Shown piece after piece: positions 21,291 to 32,191 of a stretch of DNA of 64,000 nucleotides. The translations under genes and the position numbers were made by a program. Origin of the DNA: Fulvia fulva (Eukaryota; Ascomycota; Dothideomycetes; Mycosphaerellales; Mycosphaerellaceae); contig NC_063017.1 of the NCBI RefSeq assembly GCF_020509005.1, positions 4,464,001-4,528,000 on the forward strand, written 5' to 3'. A model generated the notes under the pieces. It searched no databases and had not been told where the DNA came from. It was given only the letters and a program-made list of their open reading frames with translations. How positions within the stretch are numbered: position 1 is the stretch's first letter; each line of letters begins with the position of its first letter.

Positions 21291-21938
21291 TTACAACAAC
21301 GCCGCCGCGCCCACGAGTCCAGCCACAAGGCCGACACCGCCTGCCACGCTGTTCGCAGATGCAGCTCCGGTGGATGCTGGAGCAGCAGTGGCGTCGCTGC
21401 TCATCGAGGTCACAGCCGCAGACTCGCTGCCGGAGGCAGATGTTCCTGCTCCTGCTGCTGCGGTTGTGGTCACCTCCGTGCGCGAGCCTGAGACAGTTGC
21501 ACTGGTGGTGATCACAGCACCTGCTGTCGTGCCTGAAGCCATGCCTGAAGATGTAGCCAACGGGTTGTACGATGTGGTCGTGAAGCTGCAGCTGCGGATC
21601 AGGTCGTTGACGTCTGTGGAAGTCATTAGCGGTGGTCAACTCTGAGGGGGGATGGAAGTGTTCGTACCATTGTCGTGACCGTCCTTGGAGAAATTGGCAT
21701 AGCAGGCTTCACATGAAGGGATGATGGTGGCAGCATTGGTAATGCCGCATACACAGTTGATGTAGTCCTGATCGTTGTCGCCAGTGGACTGATCGCATTG
21801 CGCCGTCGAGTCCGACACGGGGTCGCAGACAGAGGCGCATTGCGAAGGGTAATCGTTGCGGTCGATGTCTTGGGCGACGGCGCCTAGAGCCAAGAGGCTG
21901 ACAGCCGCAAGGGAGGTGGTGAGCTTGGTAGTGTACAT
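21291..21938 (-). CDS. GPI-anchored cysteine-rich cell-surface protein
   Basis: 197 aa from exons 21938-21668 and 21613-21291. The 54-bp intron (GTACGA...CCACAG, with CTAATGAC upstream) joins KDGHDN to DVNDLIRSC in phase 1. Signal peptide MYTTKLTTSLAAVSLLALGAVA. The mature head has a cysteine pattern C-x3-C-x9-C...C-x-C...C-x2-C and a later IRSC. This is a small secreted cysteine module, not a canonical eight-cysteine CFEM. A long Ser/Thr/Ala-rich stalk follows, then a classical GPI signal: small residues (ASTGAASANS) and the hydrophobic tail VAGGVGLVAGLVGAAALL. Likely a wall or plasma-membrane mannoprotein. No enzymatic motif. Confidence 0.8.
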
Positions 21939-23468
21939 CTTGAAGGAGGTGGATAAGGCTGTGCTGTGAATGTCACCGAAGTACTTTGAATGGTTCTGCC
22001 CTCCTCTTTACTTCAGCCATCCCAGTTTATATATGAGTCGGCCAAGCAATACTAAGACTATTCGCCAGGCTTGTTTGCCCGCGCTTCCGACCGATCGCCG
22101 TTCCTGGCTCGATCGACTTCCTGGGGTCGCAACTTGTGCTACATCGTTACATCGTTTTCGAGCGTGGCAGTCTCAACTCACACTGTTCTTGTTGGGGGCA
22201 GGTTTCCGCGGTAGATTACGGCTGACTTGCCAAAGTCCTGATTTTGGCTGGGATGATCGGTCCGCGCCACTATGCAGTGTGACTTCAATGCTCGAAGACA
22301 GCGTAGATAGAGGCTGCAAATGTCATGTCCTTCAATTGCCGATAGCTTAGTAGCATAAAAGCTGTTGCCTAAGTCATGGCATGACGTGGCGGCGACAGAA
22401 TGCCCTGTTTTGTTGTCCGAACAGACTCGATAGACGAACTTTGGGTGCGTAGACATTGGATTTGGCAGATGTAAGTTATAACAAAGCCAATGTGGTAATT
22501 GGTCGCGTGCTCATCTGCTGGTGGCTTTCATTCGTCGGAGTCAAAAGGCTTCTTCCGTGCCTTGGCCCCCGAATCGAACGACCAGCCAAACATTCTCCAC
22601 GGAGGCTAATATGCAAAACTCCCAATCCCCGCTTCACCACGCCTCACACGCCTGGTGGACTCCCAGTGAGTTGGTAGTCCGGAAACACTGATGAAGCAGT
22701 GGTTTCATCGCGAATTGAGGTGCTCATGTCAAGTACTTCGAATTCGTATCCCGGATCAGCGGTCGTCAGGTCGTGTAGGATGCCTACATACTCCTGCAAA
22801 TTGAGCCTACCGCCAGTCCCTCATGCAGAAATTGAGAAGTCATTCGCGAAGAATTCGGCGAATGGAGGCCATTGGGGATCGTTGTGCCGCTTGTTGACGG
22901 CATAACCCATTGCTTGTGCTACAAATTCCAGTTATTACTCTTGTAACTCGAGACGAGTCTTGAACTACCTCTCGGAGTAGTGTGAAAGTTGTGCCGCTTC
23001 CTCGTACAGCTGCACTTTGTGGAGTCTTCGCGCCCGCCTCGAGGTGAGGTTCGCTGCTCACAATGTGGTATGGTGTAGCAAGGTTTGGAGGGTGCATGTA
23101 CATGTATTGACTGAAGAATGTACGCGCGGGTCCAGCCTGATTGGAAGGCGTGATTCGCTGAGTGTGAAAATCCTCCCTCGGGTTGGATGCGAGTCGCTGT
23201 CTCTGAAGTCGAGACCTCGACCACCTCCCTCTTCGCCTCAACCCGCATTCCGGTCACAACATGAGCAGACCGGTCATCGAACGCAATGCCTGCAAATGGT
23301 ACTCCTTGCCTAGATGTGCACCATCAGCCCAGTGCCTAAGTTCATGGTACCTCCAGCCACCTGTGCTTCCTTAGATCAATGGACACAAAAGCATGATTGT
23401 GACTCGGCTTCGCCGCCTGCCATAGCATTGGCAACGGCAAGTCATCTTCCTGGTGGGTGCCGCGCATT
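21939..23468. other. Intergenic region
   Basis: About 1.5 kb without a convincing gene. It includes the promoter of the GPI-protein gene. Open frames of 90-133 aa (for example 22840-23241 minus) are compositionally odd and overlap others. Confidence 0.5.
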
Positions 23469-24659
23469 TCAAAAGTTGTTGACCTCCTGCTGCACTCGCA
23501 CACGTAGATAGCCTCGATATTCCTCTGGAGACCCCTTTCTTCGTTGTCAATGCTAGGTCGCCGCTGTATTCAAGACCAACAGCCCAGACCCAGGCAAGTG
23601 CGGCAGGATTAGTGATGAGAGAGTCGATTGAGTCTTGGTCGATAAGGAGGAAGGCGTTGCGAAGAAGTCCGACGTTCAATCCACCCGGCTTGCGGTCGCG
23701 TATTGACCTGAACTGCGTGCGCAACCTTGGGAGCTCAGACACTGTCTCGCTCTCGGTATCTTCTTCGTATCTTCCGTGGTCCTCTCCCCCATCTGTATCT
23801 TCATCATCTTGCCTGAGGTCTGCTTCGTCCTCCTCTACAGTCTCCGCTAAGTCTTCTCCCATACCTGCGTCTCTGTTCTCCCCTCTGCATCTTCTGCTTT
23901 TGGACCTCTCCCGTGCTGCTGATCGTCTTCTTGGCCTTCCGCAGGAGATATCTGTATGTCCAGGCTTCTCCTACCTCGTCTTCTCCTATGCTTTGTGCGG
24001 TATCGCGGAATGCATCGCTTCCAGCTTGGCTGCCATCGTCCTCGTTGTCCTCGTCGGTTTCTGACCAGTCCATGGCTGTGATACTCACACTTTGAACGTG
24101 GTCTCGGCCAAATACAACATCTTGCGCAACGTTTAGCAACTTGCTTATCCTACACATATTCTACAGTCCTCCAAGATCTCGGCATCGATGGTTGGATCCT
24201 CAAATACGGCGTAGCCCCACCGCGTACCATCCTGGTGTTCTCATATGAAATGCCGTGCCCATGATTGAGATGTCTACGCCATGATTGGAAGATGTCATGT
24301 CTGCAGGTGAAGGTGGTGAGTCCGAGGGGAATGATCCGGCTTCCGAGGGGGCCGGCAAATGTGTTGACTGCCATTCTCGACTGCGCTCTGTGGACACCTT
24401 CACATCCCAGACGACCTTGGCCACTGAACTGCGTACGCATCATTGATTTATCATATGGCTTGTTGCCTTGAGGTTCGACGGCTTGCCAAGTTCTGCCAAC
24501 GAAGACGCCCTTCTCAATTCGCACGGTAAAGAACAGCTTCCGATCCCATCTCGTACACAAGAAGGTCTCCATAAACACCTCATATTCCTCCGGATCTGCA
24601 CAGCAATGTCCTCGATACGGCCTGGGTAGTAACGCGCGGTCAAATACGCCCGTAGGCAT
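23469..24659 (-). pseudogene. Multiply frameshifted hypothetical gene
   Basis: Protein-like sequence runs along the minus strand but keeps changing frame. Block 1 starts at the ATG at 24659 (MPTGVFDRALLPRPYRGHCC). Block 2 reads DGTRWGYAVFEDPTIDAEIL, then LEDC. Block 3 starts ISKLLNVAQDVVFGRDHVQS and runs on to an acidic stretch. Block 4 includes GLNVGLLRNAFLLIDQDSID. Block 5 reads EEYRGYLRVRVQQEVNNF and ends at the stop at 23469. Two junctions fall at dinucleotide doublets (GA)2 near 24239-24242 and (TG)2 near 24152-24155. Removing two bases at each joins blocks 1-2 and 2-3. No family is named with confidence. The disruptions make a working product unlikely. Confidence 0.5.
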
Positions 24660-24825
24660 GCTACTGCTCGAGGCGATGGGCGATCAGTAATCGCGTCCGA
24701 TTACCTGGACGTTGACGTCAACTAACGGCCTCACGAGTCGATTGTCACCAGTCTTCGCAACCCATGGTAGTGCTTAACGGTCCTGCTTCGGCAGGACAAG
24801 GATGCAAACACCATTCCCGTAGAGT

Positions 24826-26516
24826 ATGCTCTTTACAACACAGAACCCTGCGGCCATTGCCGGTCTTTGCATCGGTCTCGGACTCTTTGCTGTAAGTCTC
24901 CATAGCCATTTAGTCGCGAGTGCCTAAGAGTGGTTTTGGATAACAATGACCTATTGATGATCAAGGAGACAACGACTGACACTTCATAGATCGTAGTCCG
25001 TGCCTTGGCCAACCCTCTGAAGAAGGTGCCAGGACCGTGGCACAGTACTTTCACAAGACTTCCCCTCAAGCTAGCGATCATCAGAGGACGCCGCATCTAC
25101 TATATCGATGCGCTTCATACCAAGTATGGACCATATGTCCGCGTCGCCCCGAACGAGATTGCCGTCAGCGACATCGAGGGGTTTTCACAGATCCACCGCA
25201 TTGGAACGGACTTCATGAAATCGGAATGGTATCACAAGTTTACTGCTCAAGGCGATAAATACTCGCTCCTGACGATGACGAACGCAAAAGAACACGGTGC
25301 CAGACGACGCATGTTTTCGCGACCACTCAGCCACAACTTTCTATTCGAGCATTGGCATGGTACAGTCAAGGAGATGACTACACTCGCCATACGCTCGATG
25401 CGTGATGAAGCAACAAGCAAGGGCAAAACGAACGCCTTAATGTGGTTCACTTTGATGGCTTCAGACGTTGTGGGATCACTCATGCAAGGAGAGAGCTTTG
25501 GTGGCCTACAGCTAGGAGGCGTACGTACTGCTGCTTCTATCCCAGGCCCAATATGTTCTGAGCTAATCTTATGGCCCACAGATCTCGGAGTTGGTTGATA
25601 TCGTCCTGGAACGGGTAAAGATCGGGACGATAGCCTATGAGATACCCATCATCAGGTCCATACAACACCTGCTGGAATACATACGACTACCTAGGGCTTA
25701 TATCCCACAAATCTTCCACTCGCACTCCGACATAGCGAACGTTGCAAAATTCAGCGTTGAGAGTATTCAGAATAGCGATCATACAAAGAACGTCTTCTCG
25801 AACATTGCTGTCGAAGCGGAGAAGGGCGAGAAGCTGGATATCCCTGACATGGTGAATGAGGCCATCACATTCATTATTGCTGGAACCGATACCACGGCGG
25901 TCACTCTGACATATCTCCTATGGCTGGTTCTTTCGCGGCCCGAGTTACAAGCAAAGCTGGAGAACGAGACCGCCACGTTGCCTGTGAATTTCGCCGAATC
26001 AGACGTGGAGAAACTTCCGTTGCTGAATGCCGTCATCTCAGAGACACTCCGTCTACATACTCCCGCTCCAGGTGCACTGCCTAGAATTGTCCCACCCGGT
26101 GGAGCCATTATGGGAAGCATCCCGATTCCCGCTGGAACTATAGCCACCACGCAGGCGTACACCTACCACCGAAACGCAACTCTCTTCCCCGAACCTTATG
26201 AGTATGTCTTCCCTACTCTCTTTTTCCGGATACGTGCTGACGATTTTCCATCAGATTCCTCCCCTCCCGATGGCTCAACGACGAAGTCTCCCCAGAAGCG
26301 AAGAAGGTCTTCCATCCTCTTGGCTCCGGCTCTCGTATCTGTGTGGGCATGCATCTCGCATACATGGAGCTCCGCCTCGCGAGTGCTGAGTTCTTCCGAG
26401 TCTGCAAAGGAGCTTGTCTGGCGGCTTCGGTGACGGATGAGTCGATGGAGATGGAGAACCACTTCTTGATGGCGCCGCGAGGGCATAAGTTGGAGATCGT
26501 GTTACCCAAGAAGTGA
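24826..26516 (+). CDS. Cytochrome P450 monooxygenase, four exons
   Basis: 492 aa; exons 24826-24891, 24990-25520, 25582-26201 and 26255-26516, all introns GT-AG (GTAAGT, GTACGT, GTATGT donors). An N-terminal membrane anchor crosses exon 1 into exon 2 (AAIAGLCIGLGLFA then IVVRAL), followed by the proline hinge KKVPGPWHST. The I-helix oxygen-activation motif is AGTDTTA, the K-helix ExxR is ETLR, and then comes HTPAPGALPR. The haem loop is PLGSGSRICVG with the axial Cys; the usual Phe of FxxGxxxCxG is Leu. Endoplasmic-reticulum, NADPH-P450-reductase-dependent oxidation is expected. The pattern resembles pisatin-demethylase/benzoate-hydroxylase-type fungal families, but substrate is unknown. No other biosynthetic gene is adjacent. 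Confidence 0.93.
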
Positions 26517-27219
26517 GCCAGGCCGGGCCGTGCGAGGGAGCATGTGGGTTATGGGAGGTTCTTGGAGTTTCGATCTGAATTTACGGATCAGATTTGACCG
26601 GCCAAACGACAGCAACAAGCATTAGGGAGAGCCATCTTGACTTTGAGATAGAGTGTGGTCGGATCGGAGTAAGTTGATTAGAACAGCACGGACAATGGCG
26701 TAAATTACTATCATATCGGCCGTGGAACTCCCCTCATTGGGGCATCTATGTGTTCTTGCAATATCGTCCAAGTGCAAATGGTAGATCTCGTGCAGCCGAG
26801 CAGTGAGCTCAGGCTGTGTACTCGATCACAGAGGCGACGAGCGCAATGACCTATCGCTGTAGGTTGTGTGACTGCAGCAGCATCACCGTTGGTAGCCGCA
26901 TATTTGCTGTGCTCGTCACCCTTGGTCACCTCGTGACCGAGTTGCAATGCCATTGGGGTCTTCACCGCTGATAGTCCCTAGGTCAGGCTCTTTTGCAATG
27001 TTCACCGAGAAGAGAGCTTTACATAAAAGTGCCTTGAGGTTTCTTTCCATTGCAGTCAATCAAAGCAACAAAGCAACAAAGCAACCTCGAGAACACGAAC
27101 TGCAAGAAGCTCAGAATCAAACACTACAGGCAGATACAATTCAGGAGCCCCAGCTCGACATACCTAACCAGGACACCTCAGCGCAGCAACATCGGCCTAC
27201 AAGAAACACCATAGACACA
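26517..27219. other. Intergenic region
   Basis: No supported gene. An in-frame extension upstream of the 27220 start is open but low in complexity (AACAAAGC repeats at about 27062-27083), so it is treated as 5' UTR. Confidence 0.5.
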
Positions 27220-27624
27220 ATGGGTCTCTTTCCAAAGAAGCCAAAAGATACCAAGAAGGCATCTAAGAGTCAACCGAAACAGCAGTCCATACCAGAACCA
27301 CGGCTAGAGCCCATTGGGTCGACGCAGGACATCTACGCAAGGGCGTCGAAAAATTACCCAAGCTACGAGATTGCCCTGAAAAATGTACTCAATCGATGTC
27401 CTCCTGCGGAAAACGACGCCGCTTTTCAACGTCTCATCAGGAACCTGTGGGATCAAACCCCCGAGTACGCTAGGGGCATCCAGGACTACACCGCGAAGGC
27501 TAGACAACGGATCTGGGAGGCCGCTGAGCTGGAAAGGCTCAACGCTAAGAATGCCAACCGCGAAAAGCTGTTGAACGACGAGGAGCGGCGTGGTCTGGAC
27601 GCTTACAATGCTGGTGGGGGATGA
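27220..27624 (+). CDS. Small hypothetical protein, duplicated family copy A
   Basis: 134 aa from the ATG at 27220 (context CACAATGG). A lysine/glutamine-rich basic head (MGLFPKKPKDTKKASKSQ) is followed by an alpha-helical body (STQDIYARASKNYPSYEIAL, then LNRCPPAENDAAFQRLIRNL) and a charged tail ending DAYNAGGG. No known domain and no signal peptide. A related gene, copy B, lies at 30943-31257, and DNA similarity between the two loci continues far into the 3' flank, so they are products of a local duplication. Copy A is intact, copy B decayed. Copy A's 3' flank is interrupted by a LINE from 27963. Confidence 0.6.
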   Translation: MGLFPKKPKDTKKASKSQPKQQSIPEPRLEPIGSTQDIYARASKNYPSYEIALKNVLNRCPPAENDAAFQRLIRNLWDQTPEYARGIQDYTAKARQRIWEAAELERLNAKNANREKLLNDEERRGLDAYNAGGG

Positions 27625-27962
27625 GCAGGGGTTCGATGAGAGTCTAGGGGTAGTGCAATTGGTCGGCTGATGTGGGATTTTCTGCCATGGAGGCTTGATG
27701 TTACTGAGGGATGACTGTGGCGGCGGCGGTGCTTATGGGCTTGTGGTTGAGTTTGCAGTTGATTTGATGCTTTGGAGGGAGCTCTGGTGTGGGTTTATTG
27801 CTGAATTGGATTGCTATTGGTTTGGTCTACTACGATGGTTGCTGGGTACCTGTTCTTGCATACTTGCGATGGTGTTTGAATGAGTGTTTGTTGTTCCTTA
27901 GAATTACCAAATACGATGACCTGTTCTATGACGCCACTAGGCTTTCCCTCGTGTAGTATATA

Positions 27963-30287
27963 GATAGATATTTCATTTAAGCTGTTGTAGTGCCCTTTGG
28001 CCTATGCAGCTATGCTATCTTGTTTTCGTATGTACAGAGGGGAAACCGTGTTGGTGAAAACCCCTCCTCCTTCCCGCCTGTCTTTTTCCCCCCTCTTTGT
28101 CGCCTTAGATTTCCCTTGTTGAGGGTACGCTAGTGTCATGGGCCTGCCCTGATGACTACCCTATCTGCAACCCCCCTAGCTTCCGCCTTTTGTCTATCCA
28201 CCCCTCCGTCTCGCTAGCGAGGCTAAACTACTGGATGTATCCCTGCTATAGTATCCACCGAGGAATTCGGCGAATGTTGCCTTTGTCCCTAATGATTGAC
28301 TTATAGTCTCTCCTTCCCGCTTGGTGCCTCCAATTTCCCCTACCTCTCGCCCACTGCGGGCATCGTAGTAGCATATGTTCTAGGTTTTGCGATAGGTAGC
28401 CACACTGGTAGGCTAGGCTTTGGATGTCTAGTACGCGTCTCCTGAACAGGTAGGCCCTTGGTCCAATGTGTTCGGACCTGATTTGGATCGCTATGCTTGC
28501 TTCGGTCCTTGTTAGGTCCCTATATAGCTAGTAATTGTGTCTCTAGAAGGCTCGGAGTGCTATCGGGCCTGTTGTCTTAGGGGGCTTCCTTTTCTAGTCC
28601 TGCTCCTATAGGCAGCTCGCTATCTATTCCGCTAAACTTTAGGTCTTAGCCTTGCTCCCGCCGGCCTAGCGGGTCCTACGCTCCTCCTCTTTTCGTGCTA
28701 GCCATTCGGTGCTTGTCTATACGGCCGCGTAGGTAGTAAGGTCATCCTCTTTTTAGCTTGTCCTATGTCCGGCCCCTCTCCGGTAGCGGCTTTCTATCTT
28801 GTTCCTTACCTCCTAGATCGTGGTTTGTACTAGGTAATCTATCGTCTTTGCCGCGTATTGAATTCTTATTCCCCGGATGTATTGGCCGATTAGTAGTGTT
28901 CCCGTCTCCATTTCCACCGTGCTTATTGACGTCGTCTTGTATGCCCCTAGTATTCTACGTAGGTTGCCTGCCTGAGTCCTGTTTAGGGGTTGCTCTATCC
29001 GTTTCGGGATCGGCTTGCCTACGCCTCCTATTCCCTAAATCTATACCCCGTATAATATAGCTAGTCTAACGATCGCCTTATACATTACCCTTGCCTTGTC
29101 GAATGTTGCTCACCATGTAGACGCCGTGAGCCTCTTTATCGAAGCTTCGTTGACTTGCGCTCGACTCTAGGCTTTCTTAATCTGTACGTTCCAGCTTAGC
29201 TTCGGGTCGAGCCAGATCCCTAGTACTCGCAGCTCCGCTGATGGCTTGGTCTCGTAGCCTTGGATTCTCACCGCCGCCTTCATGTTGTGGTGTGTTCTCG
29301 CTTTACTGAAGTGTATAAGCTGGTACTTTTCAGGGGCGAACCGGGCACCATGCTTCTTTGCCCACTCCTCGCATTTCTTGTGCCTATCTTTAAGGAGGCG
29401 ACAGTTCTCCTCTGTCGAGTCTGACCAGGCTAGAATGTTTGTGTCGTCTACGAATCCCGATGCTGAGGTTTGCGGAGAGGTGAGTAGGGGGATTAGATCA
29501 GACATAAATATCAGAAACAGGATAGGGGAGAGAGTAGATCCCTGAGGTATTCCAGCCTCTGCCTTCACCGGGTCGGACGTGTACCTCCCTAGGACTAGGT
29601 ATGTCGTCCGTTCCTGGAGAAAGGAGTAGACGAACTTCGTTGCCTACTAGGGGATGCCTTTCTGTTGTAGAATATGTATTAGCCTTTAGTGTCAGACGTT
29701 GTCGAAGGCTCCTACGATGTCGAGGGATAGTAAGGACGCCGCTCGGTTCCTGCCGCAGTGCCAGAGGGTCTGAATTTGCTCCGTAATTAGCTCCATTGCT
29801 GTTAGTGTCGATCGCTAGCTTCTTCCCCCCATCTGTGTTGCTGGGAGTACGTGGTTGTCCTCGGCTAGCTGCGTAAGTCTCTGGGCTGCTATCTTCTCCA
29901 GAACCTTCCCTATCGTGTTTAGAAGTGCGATTGGCCTGTACGATTTGGGCTGAGTATAGTCCTCCTTCTGTGGCTTACGCAGCACTACTGTCATAGACTC
30001 TCTATACGGCTTCGGGTGATACCCTAGCCGTAGGCACGCGGTAAATAGGTTTGCAAGGCTCGGCGCGATCTCTTCTCTACACTCTTTTAGCAGTATGTTT
30101 GTTATCCTGTCTGGGCCTGGGGCTTTTCGTCCTTTTAGCTTACTTATGACTCCTATTACTGTGTTAGAGCTAACCGCCCAATCCATGTCCAGGGGTTCCG
30201 GTTATGTGCTCGGGTCGATGTCCGTGAGGTCTGCCTCTACTTGCGTAGAAAAGAAATGGTCGGCTAATGCTTTTGCCTTGCCCCGGG
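27963..30287 (-). mobile_element. 5'-truncated non-LTR retrotransposon (LINE, Tad/I-like RT)
   Basis: Bounded by a 15-bp target duplication CTCGTGTAGTATATA (27948-27962 and 30288-30302). On the minus strand it carries a reverse transcriptase with KGRKAPGPDRITNILLK, YRPIALLNTIGKVLE, AGIPQGSTLSPILF and the FVDD active site. An RNase-H/zinc-type tail with HMLLRCPQW follows near 28390-28330. No endonuclease is present, so the 5' part is missing, as usual for LINEs. The 3' end reads TATC/TATA-rich rather than poly-A. Coding frames are broken by TAG, TAA and at least one TGA. Confidence 0.85.
29167..30186 (-). pseudogene. LINE reverse transcriptase fragments
   Basis: Two clean blocks, 30186-29815 (123 aa) and 29568-29167 (133 aa), are parts of one RT. 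The link between them (about 29815-29570, including LLSLDIVGAFDNV) contains TGA, TAA and TAG codons at Trp- or Gln-compatible positions. Catalytic Asp pairs are visible (DIVGAFD and FVDD). Not translatable as one protein. Confidence 0.8.
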
Positions 30288-30942
30288 CTCGTGTAGTATA
30301 TACTGCGATGTGCATGTATCTGCGCCAGGGCTACGGTATACGCTGCCTTTCGAATGCACTGTGTACGTGTATTCCCTGCCTATCGATTCTGATCATTCAA
30401 TCTCACTTATTGTACCAAACTGTTCTGTCCCTGCTAAGATCGAATCGCCGTGGTGGCTTGCTGGCCAACGCTTCAGCATGTGATGTCTTGGCAAGGTCGA
30501 TGATACTTTCGCCATTGATCTTAGCAAACCTACACTCTATGGGGCTGAGTACTTTCATTTGTGACATATTGGTCTATGGTCATGACTAGGAAGCCTTTGA
30601 CAATTGTTGCAATTGCACTGCAGTCTCTCCAAGATTAGATTCAATTGAGACGACTAAGTGACGTGCATCCGCACAGTTTGCTGCAGCACAGTATTCGACG
30701 GATGTTGGAGCTTCACGAAAGCGATCTACAGAGATCACGCTCTACCACTGGGTTACAGTCATGCTCATACGCTGACACAAGGTGCACGGCTGTATCTGCG
30801 TAGCCTGGAAATAGGACCACCGCCTCGCAATCTTCACGGAGTCGTGCATGTAGCATAACAGAGCTCTGAAGCCTACGAACGATTGCAATCATCGAAACAC
30901 ATCAGCACAACCACATCAAGCCCCCACCAAATCCTATACACG

Positions 30943-31257
30943 ATGAGTCAAGGCTTTCGCAAGATATCCAGGACTACCCCCGGGAGAACTGCAAGCCGAC
31001 CAAAACAGCAGTCCACCCGAGCGCCTCAGCAAGACAACGATCGGGACATACGAGAGCTCTACGAAGCAGTCTTAGCTCGTATGGACTATACCGCGCAAGT
31101 CTCTCTTGTAGAGAAGCTTAAGAGAACTCCTCCGACGTACATGGATCTCGACTTCAATATGTTCTGGCTCAATCTGCGCCAGAAGGACCCCAAGTGCGCT
31201 GGGTATATCCTGGAGGTCGCTATGCGTGCTAGAGACAACATCGAGAAAGGCTACTAA
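30943..31257 (+). CDS. Small hypothetical protein, duplicated family copy B (decayed tail)
   Basis: 104 aa from the ATG at 30943 (MSQGFRKISRTTPGRTASRP). It shares the basic head with a KQQS motif and the helical body (KLKRTPPTYMDLDFNMFWLN) with copy A. A TAA at 31255-31257 stops the frame where copy A continues. Past it the same frame still reads DKTRLLDDQRKKG, corresponding to NREKLLNDEERRG in copy A. A frame change then leads to DEQHLAAWNASQRNGY, similar to the end of copy A. The gene is therefore C-terminally truncated; whether it still makes a product is unknown. Confidence 0.5.
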   Translation: MSQGFRKISRTTPGRTASRPKQQSTRAPQQDNDRDIRELYEAVLARMDYTAQVSLVEKLKRTPPTYMDLDFNMFWLNLRQKDPKCAGYILEVAMRARDNIEKGY

Positions 31258-31860
31258 GGCGACAAGACTCGACTCTTAGACGACCAACGCAAGAAAGGCA
31301 GTTGTCGCCTGGGGATGAGCAGCATCTAGCGGCTTGGAATGCTAGTCAGAGGAACGGATATTGAGCAGCGTGATGGAACCCTGGACGTGGTGCAATCGGT
31401 CGGCTGATAGGGATTTTCTGCGATGGTTCTGATTTCACTGAGTGGTTGCGGCGGCGGCGGTGTCAATGGGGTTACGGGGTTTGCATTTAGTCATTGGATT
31501 TGAGGGCATTTTGACGTGGGTCTATTCCTGAGTTAAATTGTCATTTGTCATTGGGGTGGGTCTACGACGATGCTTGCCGGGTACCTATTCTCGTACATCT
31601 GCAACGGCGTTTACGTGCGTGCTTGTTGACCAAGATAATGATCTTTTCTACGATGCTGCTGGCCTTCCCTGGCGCAATACATCCTGCGATGCTCGTACGT
31701 CTCTGCCAGCTTCATTATGGATGTGCACTGTGTCCTTGCGCTCCTAGCTACCGATGTTTTCTACTCGACTACTCATGTCACGTCAGTCTATTCTGTCTCT
31801 ACCAAAGCTCACTCTCGTAGCAAAATGCCAAGCTCCACATGCGATGGCTTGGCAATGTCT
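30943..31860 (+). repeat. Segmental duplication copy B
   Basis: Uninterrupted counterpart of copy A. At 31660-31700 it reads GGCCTTCCCTGG...CTGCGATG straight through the position where copy A holds the LINE, so it represents the empty site. Divergence is substantial, so the duplication is older than the LINE insertion. Confidence 0.6.
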
Positions 31861-32191
31861 CTGAGCGCCTATGTCATCATACCCAGTCAATGCTGCACGC
31901 CGTTAGAGGGATGGTCTCCGCTCCCTGAGCCTGCGGCGGAACAGAACGAAGAGATATCTGGGTCGTGTATCCCATCGGCTCCACGGAGGGGATAAAGTCA
32001 TGATCCAGGGAACGATTCCGAAGCCTCAGCGCAGTTGGACCTTCTTCCGCCATACTGAATATGGTCGGGTTGAAACATGTTCAATGATGTTGATGATGCA
32101 AAGGTGCAGTGGCCCTTCTAGGACATCCTCGTATAGTCATAGGAGTAGAAACTGAAGCATCCACTAGGTGCATCTCCATCCCTTATGCAGC
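31258..32191. other. Intergenic, mostly copy-B 3' flank
   Basis: No supported gene. The first 600 bp belong to the duplicated segment. The remainder is the downstream side of the glycosyltransferase-like gene. Confidence 0.5.

Larger units (their letters stand above)
27220..30520 (+). repeat. Segmental duplication copy A (split by a LINE)
   Basis: The unit covers 27220-27962 and resumes at 30303-30520 after the LINE. It aligns to copy B at 30943-31860. Shared landmarks in order: TGCAATTGGTCGGCTGAT, GGATTTTCTG, GGCGGCGGCGGTG, CTACGA, CGATG, GGGTACCT, CTTTCCCT, then beyond the insertion CTGCGATG and CTTGGCAA. Outer limits are approximate. Confidence 0.6.

Noticed and set aside
24826..26516. 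Secondary-metabolite cluster around the P450
   Set aside because: No PKS, NRPS, terpene synthase, methyltransferase or transporter gene is nearby in the window.
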